64,000 bases of DNA from Chalciporus piperatus (Eukaryota; Basidiomycota; Agaricomycetes; Boletales; Boletaceae). The notes under the pieces are model-generated. The model worked only from the letters and a program-made list of their open reading frames with translations, did not search any database and was not told the DNA's origin. How positions within the stretch are numbered: the stretch's first letter is position 1; each line of letters begins with the position of its first letter. The DNA lies in assembly GCA_038093975.1 (NCBI GenBank), contig JBBPTG010000028.1, positions 124,001 to 188,000 on the forward strand. The letters are read 5' to 3'. Both the position numbers and the translations under genes were made by a program. This document shows positions 46,174 through 56,502 of this stretch, piece after piece.

Positions 46174-46503
46174 TCCTACATGTACCTAGTTGTAATGAAT
46201 GTCGAATGAATGGTGTACGAGTCAGCAGGATAAGCGGCTGTTAAGTGGCATTACTGGGACGGACGTACTAACATCATCTAATGATGACCGTAATCATCGG
46301 AAACCGGACATCCCACGTCCCAAGGGTATCGTGGCATACTTCGGCTTGAGTTATCTATCTGTCCTTTCGCTTCAGTGGTTACTTAGAATATGTGCCAGCA
46401 GTTCAGTTAGCAACGTGAATAAACAGATAAATGTTATTGCATAGGAGTGGGTAGATCAGCAGGTGGGAACGACATCGCCAAAATGGGTACATGATACACG
46501 ATC

Positions 46504-47406
46504 TCATTTCTGCGCAGACAGTGGGTGGAGTCAGAGTAAGTGACATGCGATGGAACGAGAAACGGAAAATATACCTTCAACTTCTTGCTCTTACCAGCTG
46601 CCATCTCAAATTCGTGGCGCCTAGCACGACTCGACGTGTATTTCAGGTGCATCATGATCAAGTCGTTGACCGGCCAGTAGTTGCTGTAATTCTCGAGGTC
46701 GGGAAACATATCTTTGGCCTGTAAAACCACTGATTAGGTAGAATTCCAATAGATTCATACTTCACGTACCTTTCTTTTGACCAAATTGAGAAGTGTCGGG
46801 TTCTGTGCTGACGCACACTTCGTAACATCAAGGTGTTCATCAATGAGGCCATGCACGGATTTCTGAGCTCTTCAGCCGACCTGAATGACTGTAATGTAGA
46901 GTAGATCATACCTTGAATTTCGAGTACGCCTTTTGGTTCCAGCCAAGGGCCGTTTCAAGTGTGTAACCACCCCGACCAGGCCGACCTGGTTCACCAGCAG
47001 GCTTGGGTATCTTGGAGTCTTCTGAGAGCTCTGAGAGAGAGCTGGTAGCGGTTGACTCCGTATCTGACGTGGAGTTGGTGGACTCGGAGCCGTCATCTGA
47101 GAGTATCGAAGACGGAGCACGACGGGGTTGGGGCGACTTCCGAGGATATGGCGATGCAATGTGAGCATAGGCGATCACGCGTTCAGGTGATCGGCGACGA
47201 GAAATTTGAACAGGCTTCACCGAAGTCAGAGGGTTCTTTGAAGGTAGGGCGCCAGCACCCATGAGAACCTCATCGGCGAGGAGGCTAGTGGAGGGAGGTT
47301 TCTTTCCGAAGAGTTCAAGCTGGTCAGTGAGCATGCAAGGAAATGGGGGAGGTGCGCCAGCGTCATCGTTGTAGAATGGCGCGATAGTCTTGACGATGAC
47401 TGGCAT
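46504..47406 (-). CDS. Second small cargo protein of the Tnp2 element (unknown)
   Basis: ATG at 47406 gives MPVIVKTIAPFYNDDAGAPP, a Ser/Pro-rich disordered region with an acidic Ser/Thr stretch, then GRGGYTLETALGWNQKAYSK. Introns join VHGLIDEHLDVTKCASAQN and AKDMFPDLENYSNYWPVNDL with IMMHLKYTSSRARRHEFEMA, ending in a Lys-rich tail (AAGKSKKLK). The C-terminal block (FPxLxNYxxxWPVxDLIMMxLK) recurs in Agaricomycete genomes beside transposons, in my recollection. The function is unknown. The last intron puts the stop at 46504-46506. Confidence 0.6.
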
Positions 47407-47729
47407 GTTGAGGATGTTGACTTACGTCTTGCGATCCAATGGCCTTTAAGCATGGCGATAGCGAAAATGAGCCAAATCGAGGCAAATCAACGCTCAACAA
47501 TAAGGTACGCTTCACTAAAGAAACGTTACGTACCGACTGATCAACAATGTACCGATCAACGCCAACTCGGATCAACGAACCCACCAACAATATTTATGAC
47601 AATACCATGAGAGTACAAGAAGTTGCCATGGAATTTCTGGTAGACAAAGTGATGTATAACACAAAAGGAACAATTAGGAAATGTGATTTATAAAGTATCG
47701 GGGCGACAGACAGACGACAGACAGACAGC
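47407..47729. promoter_or_regulatory. Divergent promoter region inside the Tnp2 element
   Basis: About 320 bases between a leftward and a rightward start codon. Contains a short GACAGACA repeat just before the WD40 gene start. No coding sequence is seen. Confidence 0.4.
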
Positions 47730-49176
47730 ATGTTATCCCGACTCCTCGACATCTCCAACGGCACTTCTAAACGTTATCGGAGCCTAGGCTCGTTCACACC
47801 CAACACACCCTCAATCCACGCCATATCCGTCTCAAATGATGGGTTGTTCGTCGCCTGTGGAGGTGAGTGACCCACACAAACTCAATGTAACTTCCAGCGT
47901 GATTGGCATTTAGGTACAGATGGGATCCACATCTGGAATGTGGAGACGCACAAGGAACTTACTTATTACAATCAAGAGTCCTTGGGAGCTATCAGCTGCA
48001 CGACCTGGATAAAGACCAAGCACAGCTTAGCGGAAACGCTATGTTATGGAACAGGACTTGGATACTTGGTCTTCCTGCGCGCGAACCCTGTCGATGTAAG
48101 TATCAGCTCAATCATTATGGGTAAATCGTAAGACTAAACCGCTCAAAGAAACGCTCTCAGCAAATTTGTACACGACGACTTGGGTCCGGCTTCGAGATCA
48201 CTTGCCTCGCTTGGGATGTGGCATGGTCTGAGGCCGGTGCTCGCATTGCGGTTGGAATGCGTGACAACGTGGTTCAGGTGTTGGTACTGAACGCAAACTC
48301 GCAGTTACAGTCAGTATTTGCAGGACGATTGGACAGCACGGTGCCCAAGTCGATCGCGTTTGTTCAGCGTGGAAGTGTGCATGTTTTTGGTCTGTACGAT
48401 GGCAGCGTGTAAGTGACCTAAGCGGGATGATGGAATCATTGAACGCTTACCATTTCGCCAGCATCAAGATGAACATTCCTGATGGAGCCGTCCTCAGCGA
48501 GCACCAATACGGTTCTGTAATGTATGTACCTCCTGCTTCTCAAGCACATGATTTACGTACATTTCTGTAGAGGGTGTGCGGCAGTCAGCAGTAAGAAAGA
48601 GCTGGTCGTCATCGACAATGCAACCAATGGCTTTGTCTTGTACCCATTAGACAGCGGTGATGCGATTCGGATGTTTTTCACAGATCCGCCGTCTGTGCCA
48701 GTGCCAAAGCAAGTTGCTTTTGGAGAAGAATCGAAAGTTGTCATTGGCGGGAGTGACTGTGGGGTGGTGTACGTATTTGAGAGGAGGTCGGGTCAACTCC
48801 TCGAGAAGATCGCCCACGCGGCAACGGGCTTGGTTCAGACCATAAGCGTATGTTGAAAACTCAAACCTTCTTCAAGTTATCATAACTTACCTTTCCCAAG
48901 GTCCGGGACGTTGACGGTCGTTGCATTGTTGCGAGTGCATCACCCGCACAGGGCCGGAAAAAGGCCCTTGTTAGGGTTTGGGTGCATCAATATGGAGCTA
49001 CCAAGGTACCTACGCACGGCAGCAACCAATCGGGGTTCAAGTGGATCTTTACCTCACTCATCGCCCTCGCAATGATCGTGGCTGCAGGAAGCTGGCTACA
49101 ACAGAACACTGTAAGTCAGATTGTCAAATGTGGTCACATATTCTTAGACGCGAGTAGGACACGCTATCAGCGGTAA
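47730..49176 (+). CDS. WD40-repeat protein with C-terminal membrane segment (Tnp2-element cargo)
   Basis: ATG at 47730 gives MLSRLLDISNGTSKRYRSLG. WD40-like blades follow: IHAISVSNDGLFVACGGTDG with IHIWNVETHKEL, then GSGFEITCLAWDVAWSEAGA, RIAVGMRDNVVQVLVL, VHVFGLYDGSVI, VIGGSDCGVVYVFERRSGQL and CIVASASPAQGRKKALVRVW. Six introns have GTRAGT donors. Near the end is one hydrophobic span (WIFTSLIALAMIVAAGSWL), predicted as a single membrane anchor; the likely stop is 49174-49176 after a final intron. A further frame at 49176-49481 (MPAISAWCGHLPTS) may be an alternative last exon. I recognise this beta-propeller type as recurrent near Tnp2-like transposons. The partner and location are unknown; a tail-anchored propeller is inferred. 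Confidence 0.68.
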
Positions 49177-49991
49177 TGCCGGCAATCTCTGCGTGGTGTG
49201 GCCACCTACCGACGAGCACCATGGGAAATGGATTTAAGTGGGCTCCGCCGGCGAACACAGGCGGCAAGTTGAAGATTGACCCACAGAGCGAGTTGGCCCT
49301 TCTAAAAGATCTGGCAGCCCAGTTCATGAAATTGGCTGAACAAGCGCACCGGACTGGCCCTGCAGATGAGTCAGAGAATGTTAGTGGCGGAGATTCTGGG
49401 TATACTAGGGGGACATCGTCGCAAGGCGACCTGTCAGTGATCGAGAGGGTCGAACACGACCACGCTATCGTTCTTCTGTAATTATTATAGAATGTGAACT
49501 TAACTTCAACGTAACCCCGCAGGTGCGGTGGTACATGAACGTTCATGAACGTTTGAACGTCCAAACGTTGAACGGGCGACTTTCGCCGGGCGCTTTCTGC
49601 CAGCTTACTAATCACGATCAACACTCGGATCAACACGACTTGTTCGCGATGCTGGTCATCCCAAGATCCAAGATCCCTACGAACAACCATTGACATTGTT
49701 CACCGCATTGCCAGGTCTATCGGGTATGTCAAGAGTCATTCCGCCTACGTGTAACTAATATCTTTCAGAATGAAAACAAATACAACAACTGAATACAACA
49801 ATTATTCGGTAATGAAACCCAGGAGTCTCCAAGGAAAGTACAATGCTTGCCTCGTGGAGTTTGCTCACCAATCTCACAGCAACTCTCTATCCGAGTCGGC
49901 TCGTATAAATGTGGGTTTGCGCTTGTAAGCTCAAGTTATTAACATTTCGCACAACCATTGATCTGACTGACTCTATACTATCTTGAAGCAC
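49177..49991. other. Spacer before the Tnp2 transposase
   Basis: About 800 bases. Includes the doubtful 102-codon frame 49176-49481 and a small palindrome-rich spot near 49533-49570 (GAACGTTCATGAACGTTTGA). Probably the transposase promoter. Confidence 0.4.
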
Positions 49992-52900
49992 ATGCCTCCC
50001 TCTCGTCCCGTCCTGAGACGGTGCACATGTGGGGAATGCATCCAAAAGCATCCCAATGGCACTTTAATGGAGGCTCGTCTCCTTCCTGCTCATCAAAAAC
50101 GTGTACAGGACGAACGTACGGGACCCATTGAATCCACCACCCCCTCACTGGCACCCCCTCACCTGTCACCACATTCAGACGACTTGACGAATCGCACCGT
50201 CCACTCGCTCCCTGCCGACGACTCTCCCCAGGCCTCAGAGTCAACTCATTCAGACAGTCTGGCTGGTCGTCTCTTCGCGCTGACTCTCACCGATAACGGA
50301 CCCAACGCAACCGACAGTGCCAACAAGCTTTGGATTTCACGTGCTGATTTCCAGGCAAGTGGGCCCAGCGGCCCCCTCATCTCTTCACCTCCGACGCCAG
50401 TTTCCGTAGACAACGTTGCCGCAAGTCTGAGCCGCCTCCGCATCTCACGTCTGCGCTCTAACTCTCCTGATACCATATCCCCTGACAACGATTCATCCGA
50501 CAATCACTCTCCCGAGTCAGAGACCCCGCTGAGTGCCCACCCGACACCCACTGTTTCCGGTGGTGGGCTCTCGAAGAAGGACACCAATCACCGCTCCATG
50601 AAGGCTCTCAAATTGCTGTCCAACATCGAAGTTCGAACCCGACGGTGTTTCCGTCTCTTGTTGGCCGCTACAGAGGGGAGTTACGACGCCATCAGGCATG
50701 AGCTCACTTCTCTTCGACGTGCCACCAAGGACATTCGGCGCAACACCGATTATGTCAAGTCACGCAAAGCAGAGGTGTCGAGCGCTTTGGACGAGCTCGA
50801 GCGCCAACTACTGGAATCACAAGGCTCCACAAAGCCGAAAGGTCCAGTCGAGTTCAACAGTGGTAAGCAGTTATTCCGTATGGTTCCGCTGATGCATACT
50901 CACACCGCTTTAGGTGAACAATTCCAATCCCCCGTCGAGCGCATGGACACTATCGCCCAAGTGGCATTGCTGATCGGCGTCGTCTGCAGTATTGTCATGG
51001 GTGTCAGCATCCGCGGGGGCAACTTCATTATCACCGCGCTTTCGTTGTTGCTTTACCTAGCCTTTCAACGCCGTGATGGAACTCTGGGTTCTGCTCATGA
51101 GAACATTATCAAACAAATTCCGTCGACCATCGAGGAGGCACTGGCTAGGTTTAATCTTCAATGCAAAACGATTCCGTATGCTATATGTGCATGTCACTGC
51201 ACGTACGCACCCATCTATCAAGCTGAATCGACTCTTCCTGTCTACCCCGAACACTGTACCCACTACCCAAAACCCGAATCCCAGTGTCGGGAGCCACTGC
51301 TGGACACGCGACCCGACGGCGAGCGTCGCCCAAAGAAGGTGTTCATGTACCACGACTTCAACGATTACCTCGCCAATCTACTCTCGCGTCCCGACATCGA
51401 GTCGATGATGGATCAAGCTTGCGACGATCTCTCCCGTTCCCGTTCCTCTCCCCAACCTCACTTTGTTCATCAGCCCTTCGAAGCCCGTTTCCTTCGGGAA
51501 TTTGGTGGGCCGGAGCCAGGCAGACTATTTGTGGACAGAGGTGACGAGGGCCGCTACGCGTTTGCGTTACATGTCGATTTCTTCAACCCTGAGGGTATGA
51601 ACATTCGTGGGGCAAGCACATCATCGGGAATCATTTCGATGGCATGCCTCAACCTGCCACTTGACGTTCGCTACAAACCTGAAAACATGTATCTTGCGGG
51701 TATCATCCCCGGCCCCAAACAACCCTCTCTCGAAAATCTTAACCACTATATTCGTCCACTCATGCAAGACCTGGGAGCATCCTGGGAGAGAGGTGTCTGG
51801 TACTCGAAGACGGCGAACTTCCCTAATGGTCGACTTACCCGCAGCGCCGTTGTGCTTGCTGTCTGCGACCTCCCTGCGGCTCGGCACCTTTCAGCACTTG
51901 CTTCCGTCGGAAGCCATTTTCTTTGCAGCGCCTGCAACTGCTACCACAAAACCAACTATGGTCGGGTTGACTACGAGAATTGGGTTCCCCGCAATAAAGA
52001 CAAACTACGCAGGTGTGCTGAATTGTGGCGGAATGCCGCCACATCAGGGGAGCGGGACAGGCTTTTTAAAGAACATGGTGTCCGTTGGTCGGAGTTATGG
52101 CATCTGCCTTACTGGGATCCTGCTCGACAGCTCGTAGTGGATTCCATGCATTGCATTCTTGAGGGATTGGTGCAGCACCATGTTCGCAATCTTTTGGGTT
52201 TGACCAATGAGAAGGCGTCGCCCGGCACAACCTCAATACCCGCTTTCACCTACGACTTCCCACCCATCGATGCCAATATGTCCTCGGCACTCTCCATGAC
52301 AACGAAGGAACTCTCACAGATTTCTGCCATCAACGTGCTACTGGTCGCGCAGGTACCGTCACCGAACGACGCAACGCACGTCGACGAGTTTATGGACCAA
52401 CTTCAGGAGACGTTGCATCGCAAGAACCTGCGTGCGTTGCAGTATGCTTGCAAGTCCCTAGACTGTATGCCCACCAAGCGAACGAGATTGTACAAATCCG
52501 ACTATGTAAAGGCCCTTGTCCAATGGGTAAGTTCATCCATTTTTCGACTACCATTTTCTAACAATATTTCCAGCGACGTCAGAAGCCCCTGTCAGCCTCT
52601 GTATCTGAAGCTCGCCACGAGCTTGACACAAGCACGGTACTTCCGAAGATCCGAGAAGTCATCCATGACATCTCGAAACCCTCATGGTTCGGACCAGTTC
52701 CTGGGAACTTCGGCGACGCATCCGCAGGGACAATCAAAGCAGACGAGTGGAGGTCATTGATCACGGTTTACATCCCACTCGCGCTTATCAGCGTATGGGG
52801 AACAAGTACACCCGATTCTCCTACCAATGTGGCTCTCCAAAATACCATGGAACTGGTTTCTGCGGTATACCTTGCTTGCGCGCGAACGATGAGCGTTGAA

Positions 52901-53797
52901 CGTGCAGATGCTTACCGCTCTTGCATCGTCTCCTACGTCGGGAAGCTGAAAGAGTGCTTCCCCAAGTTCGACCTTCGACCAAATCATCATGCGTCCTTCC
53001 ACATCTATGACTACCTCATTCTCTTTGGTCCCGTTCACTCCTGGTGGACATTTCCTTTCGAGCGACTTATCGGCATCCTCCAACGTCTCCCCAGCAACCA
53101 TAAAATAGGTATGTCTTTCGTGATCGCTTGCCAATGCATCCCTGAGCCGTCATCCTTAGGGGAACTTGAAATCACCATGCTCCAGTCGTATCTCAAAGGA
53201 GCCAAACTCCGCTCCTGGCTTTCTCGTCCAGACTGTCCGACGGCCATTCGCGAATGCAAGATTCTACTCGATCAGGCGTACCGCTTTCCTGACGGCAACC
53301 CCGACATTACACACGACGGCCTCATCATGACGACAGAGTCGCCGAAACCAACGAAGGTACCACGCGAGCTACAAGACATTATCGGGCGACAAACAGCGGT
53401 TCTGCGCGCTCATGTCAAGGACAAGACAGGGGTGGTCTACAGCCGTGCATCCACTCACCTCGGAAATTCCCTTATACTTTTCTACCCACAAGGGAGTCGC
53501 TCGTCGAAGCCTGTTCCCGGCAGCATCAAATATATATATGAGGAAGAAGAGTCATTTATTTTCGCAGTGCAAAGACAACTGCCGCTGGTGGTTGGCGTCC
53601 AAGCAAGTTCGGATCCCTTCGCTGCCTTCCCTCACTTTCCAGCTCAACAGTATTCTGCGGTACTGCAAGAGACCCTTGAATGTGTATGGTTTTCATGGGT
53701 GGTCGGTCATTATGCACGCTGGGCGGTCTCGGATGACCGGGTGGTTGTGCTCAACTTGTCCAGGGTAAGCTATTTTCCTAATCTCGGTTCTGTTTAG
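49992..53797 (+). CDS. Tnp2-type (CACTA-like) transposase
   Basis: ATG at 49992 gives MPPSRPVLRRCTCGECIQKH, a Cys-rich start. A long Ser/Pro-rich region and a helical segment follow. After an intron near 50863-50913, two hydrophobic spans (VALLIGVVCSIVMGVSI and FIITALSLLLYLAF) precede the Cys cluster ICACHCTYAPIY. The Tnp2 core has RFLREFGGPEPG, LDVRYKPENMYLAGIIPGPK, HFLCSACNCYHKTNYGRVDY and VVDSMHCILEGLVQHHVRN. After an intron at about 52528-52573 come VYIPLALISVWGT, FDLRPNHHASFHIYDYLILF and PFERLIGILQRLPSN. The order matches full-length Agaricomycete Tnp2 proteins. The 3' end lies next to the right long TIR. It is the presumed enzyme moving the 25339-54414 element. Confidence 0.88.
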
Positions 53798-53954
53798 TTT
53801 TTCGCTCATTGACCTTCGTTCTTCACTAGGATTAGTGTTGGTACAGTACATACGTAAAGCCACGATGACCCATGTAACGTTCATTGAACACTGTTATGAT
53901 TCTGTTTGGCTGTGGTCGTGCGAAGTACGAGCATCGAGGCGATAGTCTATTCAG

Positions 53955-54414
53955 CATCGTGTGCTGCTCGTTGTAACAGCAGGTCGTGAGAGGGCGATGG
54001 TCGGGCGATGGTCGGGCGATTAATATAAACTACGCAACATACTTCAAATGTCGTCTCCAGGTGATATGTCGGCCTGTATTTCTAATATGGACCTTAAGCT
54101 AATTGTTCGTCAATATAAGAAATAGCGATCAATGTTTCGCCAATGCGAATATCTCAAATATCGCCCAAGTTCATACTCGAATTAGATACTTCAAATACTG
54201 ACCTCCCTTTTTCCTTCGTCAAAACTTCTTGTTTCAATTGATCTTTAGGCTTGGCCATCACGCGCGCCAATTTTTCAACTTTTCACCAGCATATTTTCAT
54301 TCGCGAATATTTCGGATTTTCTCCTGGCAGCTATAGTATTCTAAATTATAACTTCTGTTTTCACCTTTTGTCTGACCTTCAGACCCCGTTTAAAGATTGC
54401 CAACTGCGTTGTGT
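53955..54414 (-). repeat. Right long TIR of the Tnp2 element
   Basis: About 460 bases, inverted match to 25339-25788. It has a small extra repeat of CGATGGTCGGG near its inner end. The tip ...CAACTGCGTTGTGT ends at 54414. No copy of the left flank follows. Confidence 0.85.
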
Positions 54415-54855
54415 CTACCAAACAACAGAGAACTCGAAACAAAACGATTGTTATTCGTTGACAGAGCTAAACCAAGGTATAACTATGCTACAATGCGAGG
54501 ATGATATAGAGCGATATGTTATGACTTTAGAAAGTAAGGAACGAGATATTGATATATAATCATGTCTAAACCTGGGGTATACTAAATTGTTCATGGGATT
54601 GTTCTTTCGAGGAAATCTTCTAAGACCTATAATTACTGCTACCGTGCGCCCATGACCAAGGATCATCTATGAGGTATGTAAGGACTGTGAGCCGTCATTG
54701 CGCCACTGATTAGTATCGCGCCCCGACTAAATGACACCCCAAACCCCTTGGAGCGCAATTCGTGGCAACTTGCCTTGTGTGGCTTTTGCAGACAGCAACA
54801 TACGCCTATGGTTGGCGCAAGGTGGGAGCCGGCAGCGATCGTTCCCCTCCACTAC
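54415..54855. other. Intergenic region right of the Tnp2 element
   Basis: About 440 AT-rich bases with no gene. It does not contain the missing 3' part of membrane-protein copy 3, so the two flanks of the element do not rejoin a gene. Confidence 0.5.
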
Positions 54856-56502
54856 TCACGACGACGGAAATAGCACCGCCATTTCCGCAGAGACAACCCC
54901 AAGTCCTACTACTGTCATCACCAAAAGCGGGAACATGTTCCGCGAAGCGAACTCCCACTGCGTAATTTCCACCTTTTCCTCCCCCGAGCCCAAAATCGAT
55001 TTCCAGAGCAAGCCGGCGAGTGATGCCGAGAATGTGAAGCTGACGGCTCCGATGTTGGATGCAACAGTGAGTGCGATAGCCGCTGCGCGATCCGTATGGT
55101 AGGGCATTGCGGCTGCGCGAACGACTTTGGTAAGTAGGATGGTGGCGCCGATGTTCGTGCCCGCGAGATTGCAGAGAATGACACCAAGAACTCCGATGAG
55201 CCAGATGGTGGGGTGCATTTGTTTGCCAGACGCTCTGACGAGCCAAACGGCGAAGACGTTGACCCATCCTTGGTGGTTAAGTGCTTCGATGAGGATGAAT
55301 TGTGAGAAGGCAAAGGGTATGAGCCCGAAAGGTAATCTCGGGAATGCCTTGATGATTGCTGAGTTTTCCTTAAGCCAATCGTGCAAAGGTTTGCGGTGCG
55401 ACGGCGAAGGTTTGGCGGAGGGAGCGACGGCGGTTTCATCGGATGGGATAGAGGCTTGGGATTGTTCAAGATCCGTGGGGGGTGATTGATTCAGAGACTT
55501 CTCCGTCGTGTGCTCGGGAACATGATCAGTTGCCGCCGTCTCCGTTTCCTTGATCTCTGGGAATCCGATGTTGCGGGAGTATCGATAGTAGTCCCAGGCG
55601 ATGTCAAAAACGAATTTGGCGACGGCGAACGGCAAGGTAATCATCCAGACGTCGATTCCGAAGAAACTCACGACCAGGCAAAGAACTAGCGTGGATCCTA
55701 GCATGAGACTACCAACCACGGCACCGACGGGATCCGTCAAAGCGTCTCGCACATTATGATTGCTCTTGATGAGTTTTGGGTCCACATGATTGCGGTACTG
55801 GGCAGCGAGAGCGATGAAACACATGACGTTACAGGCGAGGAACGGAAGGATTGTATATGCAGTAAAGGCGGCGTTGTTGACGCTGAAACCTTCACATATG
55901 ACCACCTTGCATCATTACAAGCTAATGAGTGTGCGAGTAATATGACAGGTGCGCCAAATACGTACATTAGTGGGGTTTCCCACAAACAACACCATGCTGG
56001 CGGTGTTCGCAGCGGCGAACTCAGCCATAACCCAAGGAATAGCATCGATGTCGTTTGCTTTTCGGGTGAAGTAGACGAGGAAAGCTGTTCCAGAGAGGAT
56101 GACGGGATCGTTTCCAAGCAAGATTGAGACAAGGGTAAGCATGACGTAGAAATAAAAATATAATCTCCATGCACTGGTGCCACCCTTGTTACTGACCCAG
56201 TAGGCTGCAGCCTTGAGAATGCCGGTGGTGTCGAGAGTTATCGCCATGTAGGCGAGAGAGAAAAAAAGGATGAGGATGTTGTACGGTTTTACGCCGTCCG
56301 TTCCAACGATTCCGTTTCGGATGACGGCTGGATCGAGGCATTGTGCGGCCCATAGTAAGGCGATGGCTAAGATAGGCGCTGTGGTGAGGTTGATTGGTAT
56401 TCTGGGTAAGGGGCGGGGGGTGGGTATTGAAACGGGACAGATTACGAAGAAGATGGAGACGATGAATACCACCAAAGTGGCGATAGCAAATCCGGATATC
56501 AT
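54856..56502 (-). CDS. ArsB/citrate-transporter-like anion permease
   Basis: ATG at 56502 gives MISGFAIATLVVFIVSIFFV, with about ten membrane segments. Family blocks are IPINLTTAPILAIALLWAAQ, LGNDPVILSGTAFLVYFTRK, AEFAAANTASMVLFVGNPTN and, after an intron near 55905-55960, ICEGFSVNNAAFTAYTILPF. A charged cytosolic loop then leads to FSQFILIEALNHQGWVNVFA and NLAGTNIGATILLTKVVRAA. The GNPTN and NIGATIL re-entrant motifs fit the ion-transporter superfamily that holds ArsB and citrate carriers. It should work in the plasma or vacuolar membrane; the substrate cannot be told. It appears intact. Confidence 0.82.

Larger units (their letters stand above)
25339..54414. mobile_element. Large Tnp2-type (CACTA-like) transposon with long TIRs, containing nested elements
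   Basis: The ends are ~450-bp inverted repeats starting ACACAACGCAGTTGG (25339-25788 and 53955-54414). Inside is a divergent gene set: the large companion gene (leftward), two small genes, a WD40-membrane gene and the Tnp2 transposase (rightward, its 3' end next to the right TIR). The companion 3' end lies ~165 bases inside the left TIR and the transposase stop ~160 bases inside the right TIR, a symmetrical design. Plavaka-2 and a gypsy element are nested within the companion gene. Without them and their duplicated target bases the element is about 13.2 kb. No clear target duplication is seen, and the TIRs differ at about one base in ten over the first 100 and more further in. It is therefore an older copy with a possibly rearranged right flank. 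Confidence 0.78.

Noticed and set aside
8867..54414. TET/JBP dioxygenase gene associated with the transposons
   Set aside because: Such genes accompany some fungal transposons, but no HxD...H iron-binding pattern was found in any frame of the elements.
25335..54420. Target-site duplication for the large Tnp2 element
   Set aside because: Left flank ends CCCAT and right flank starts CTACC; no 2-, 3- or longer duplication fits any nearby boundary, so none is claimed.
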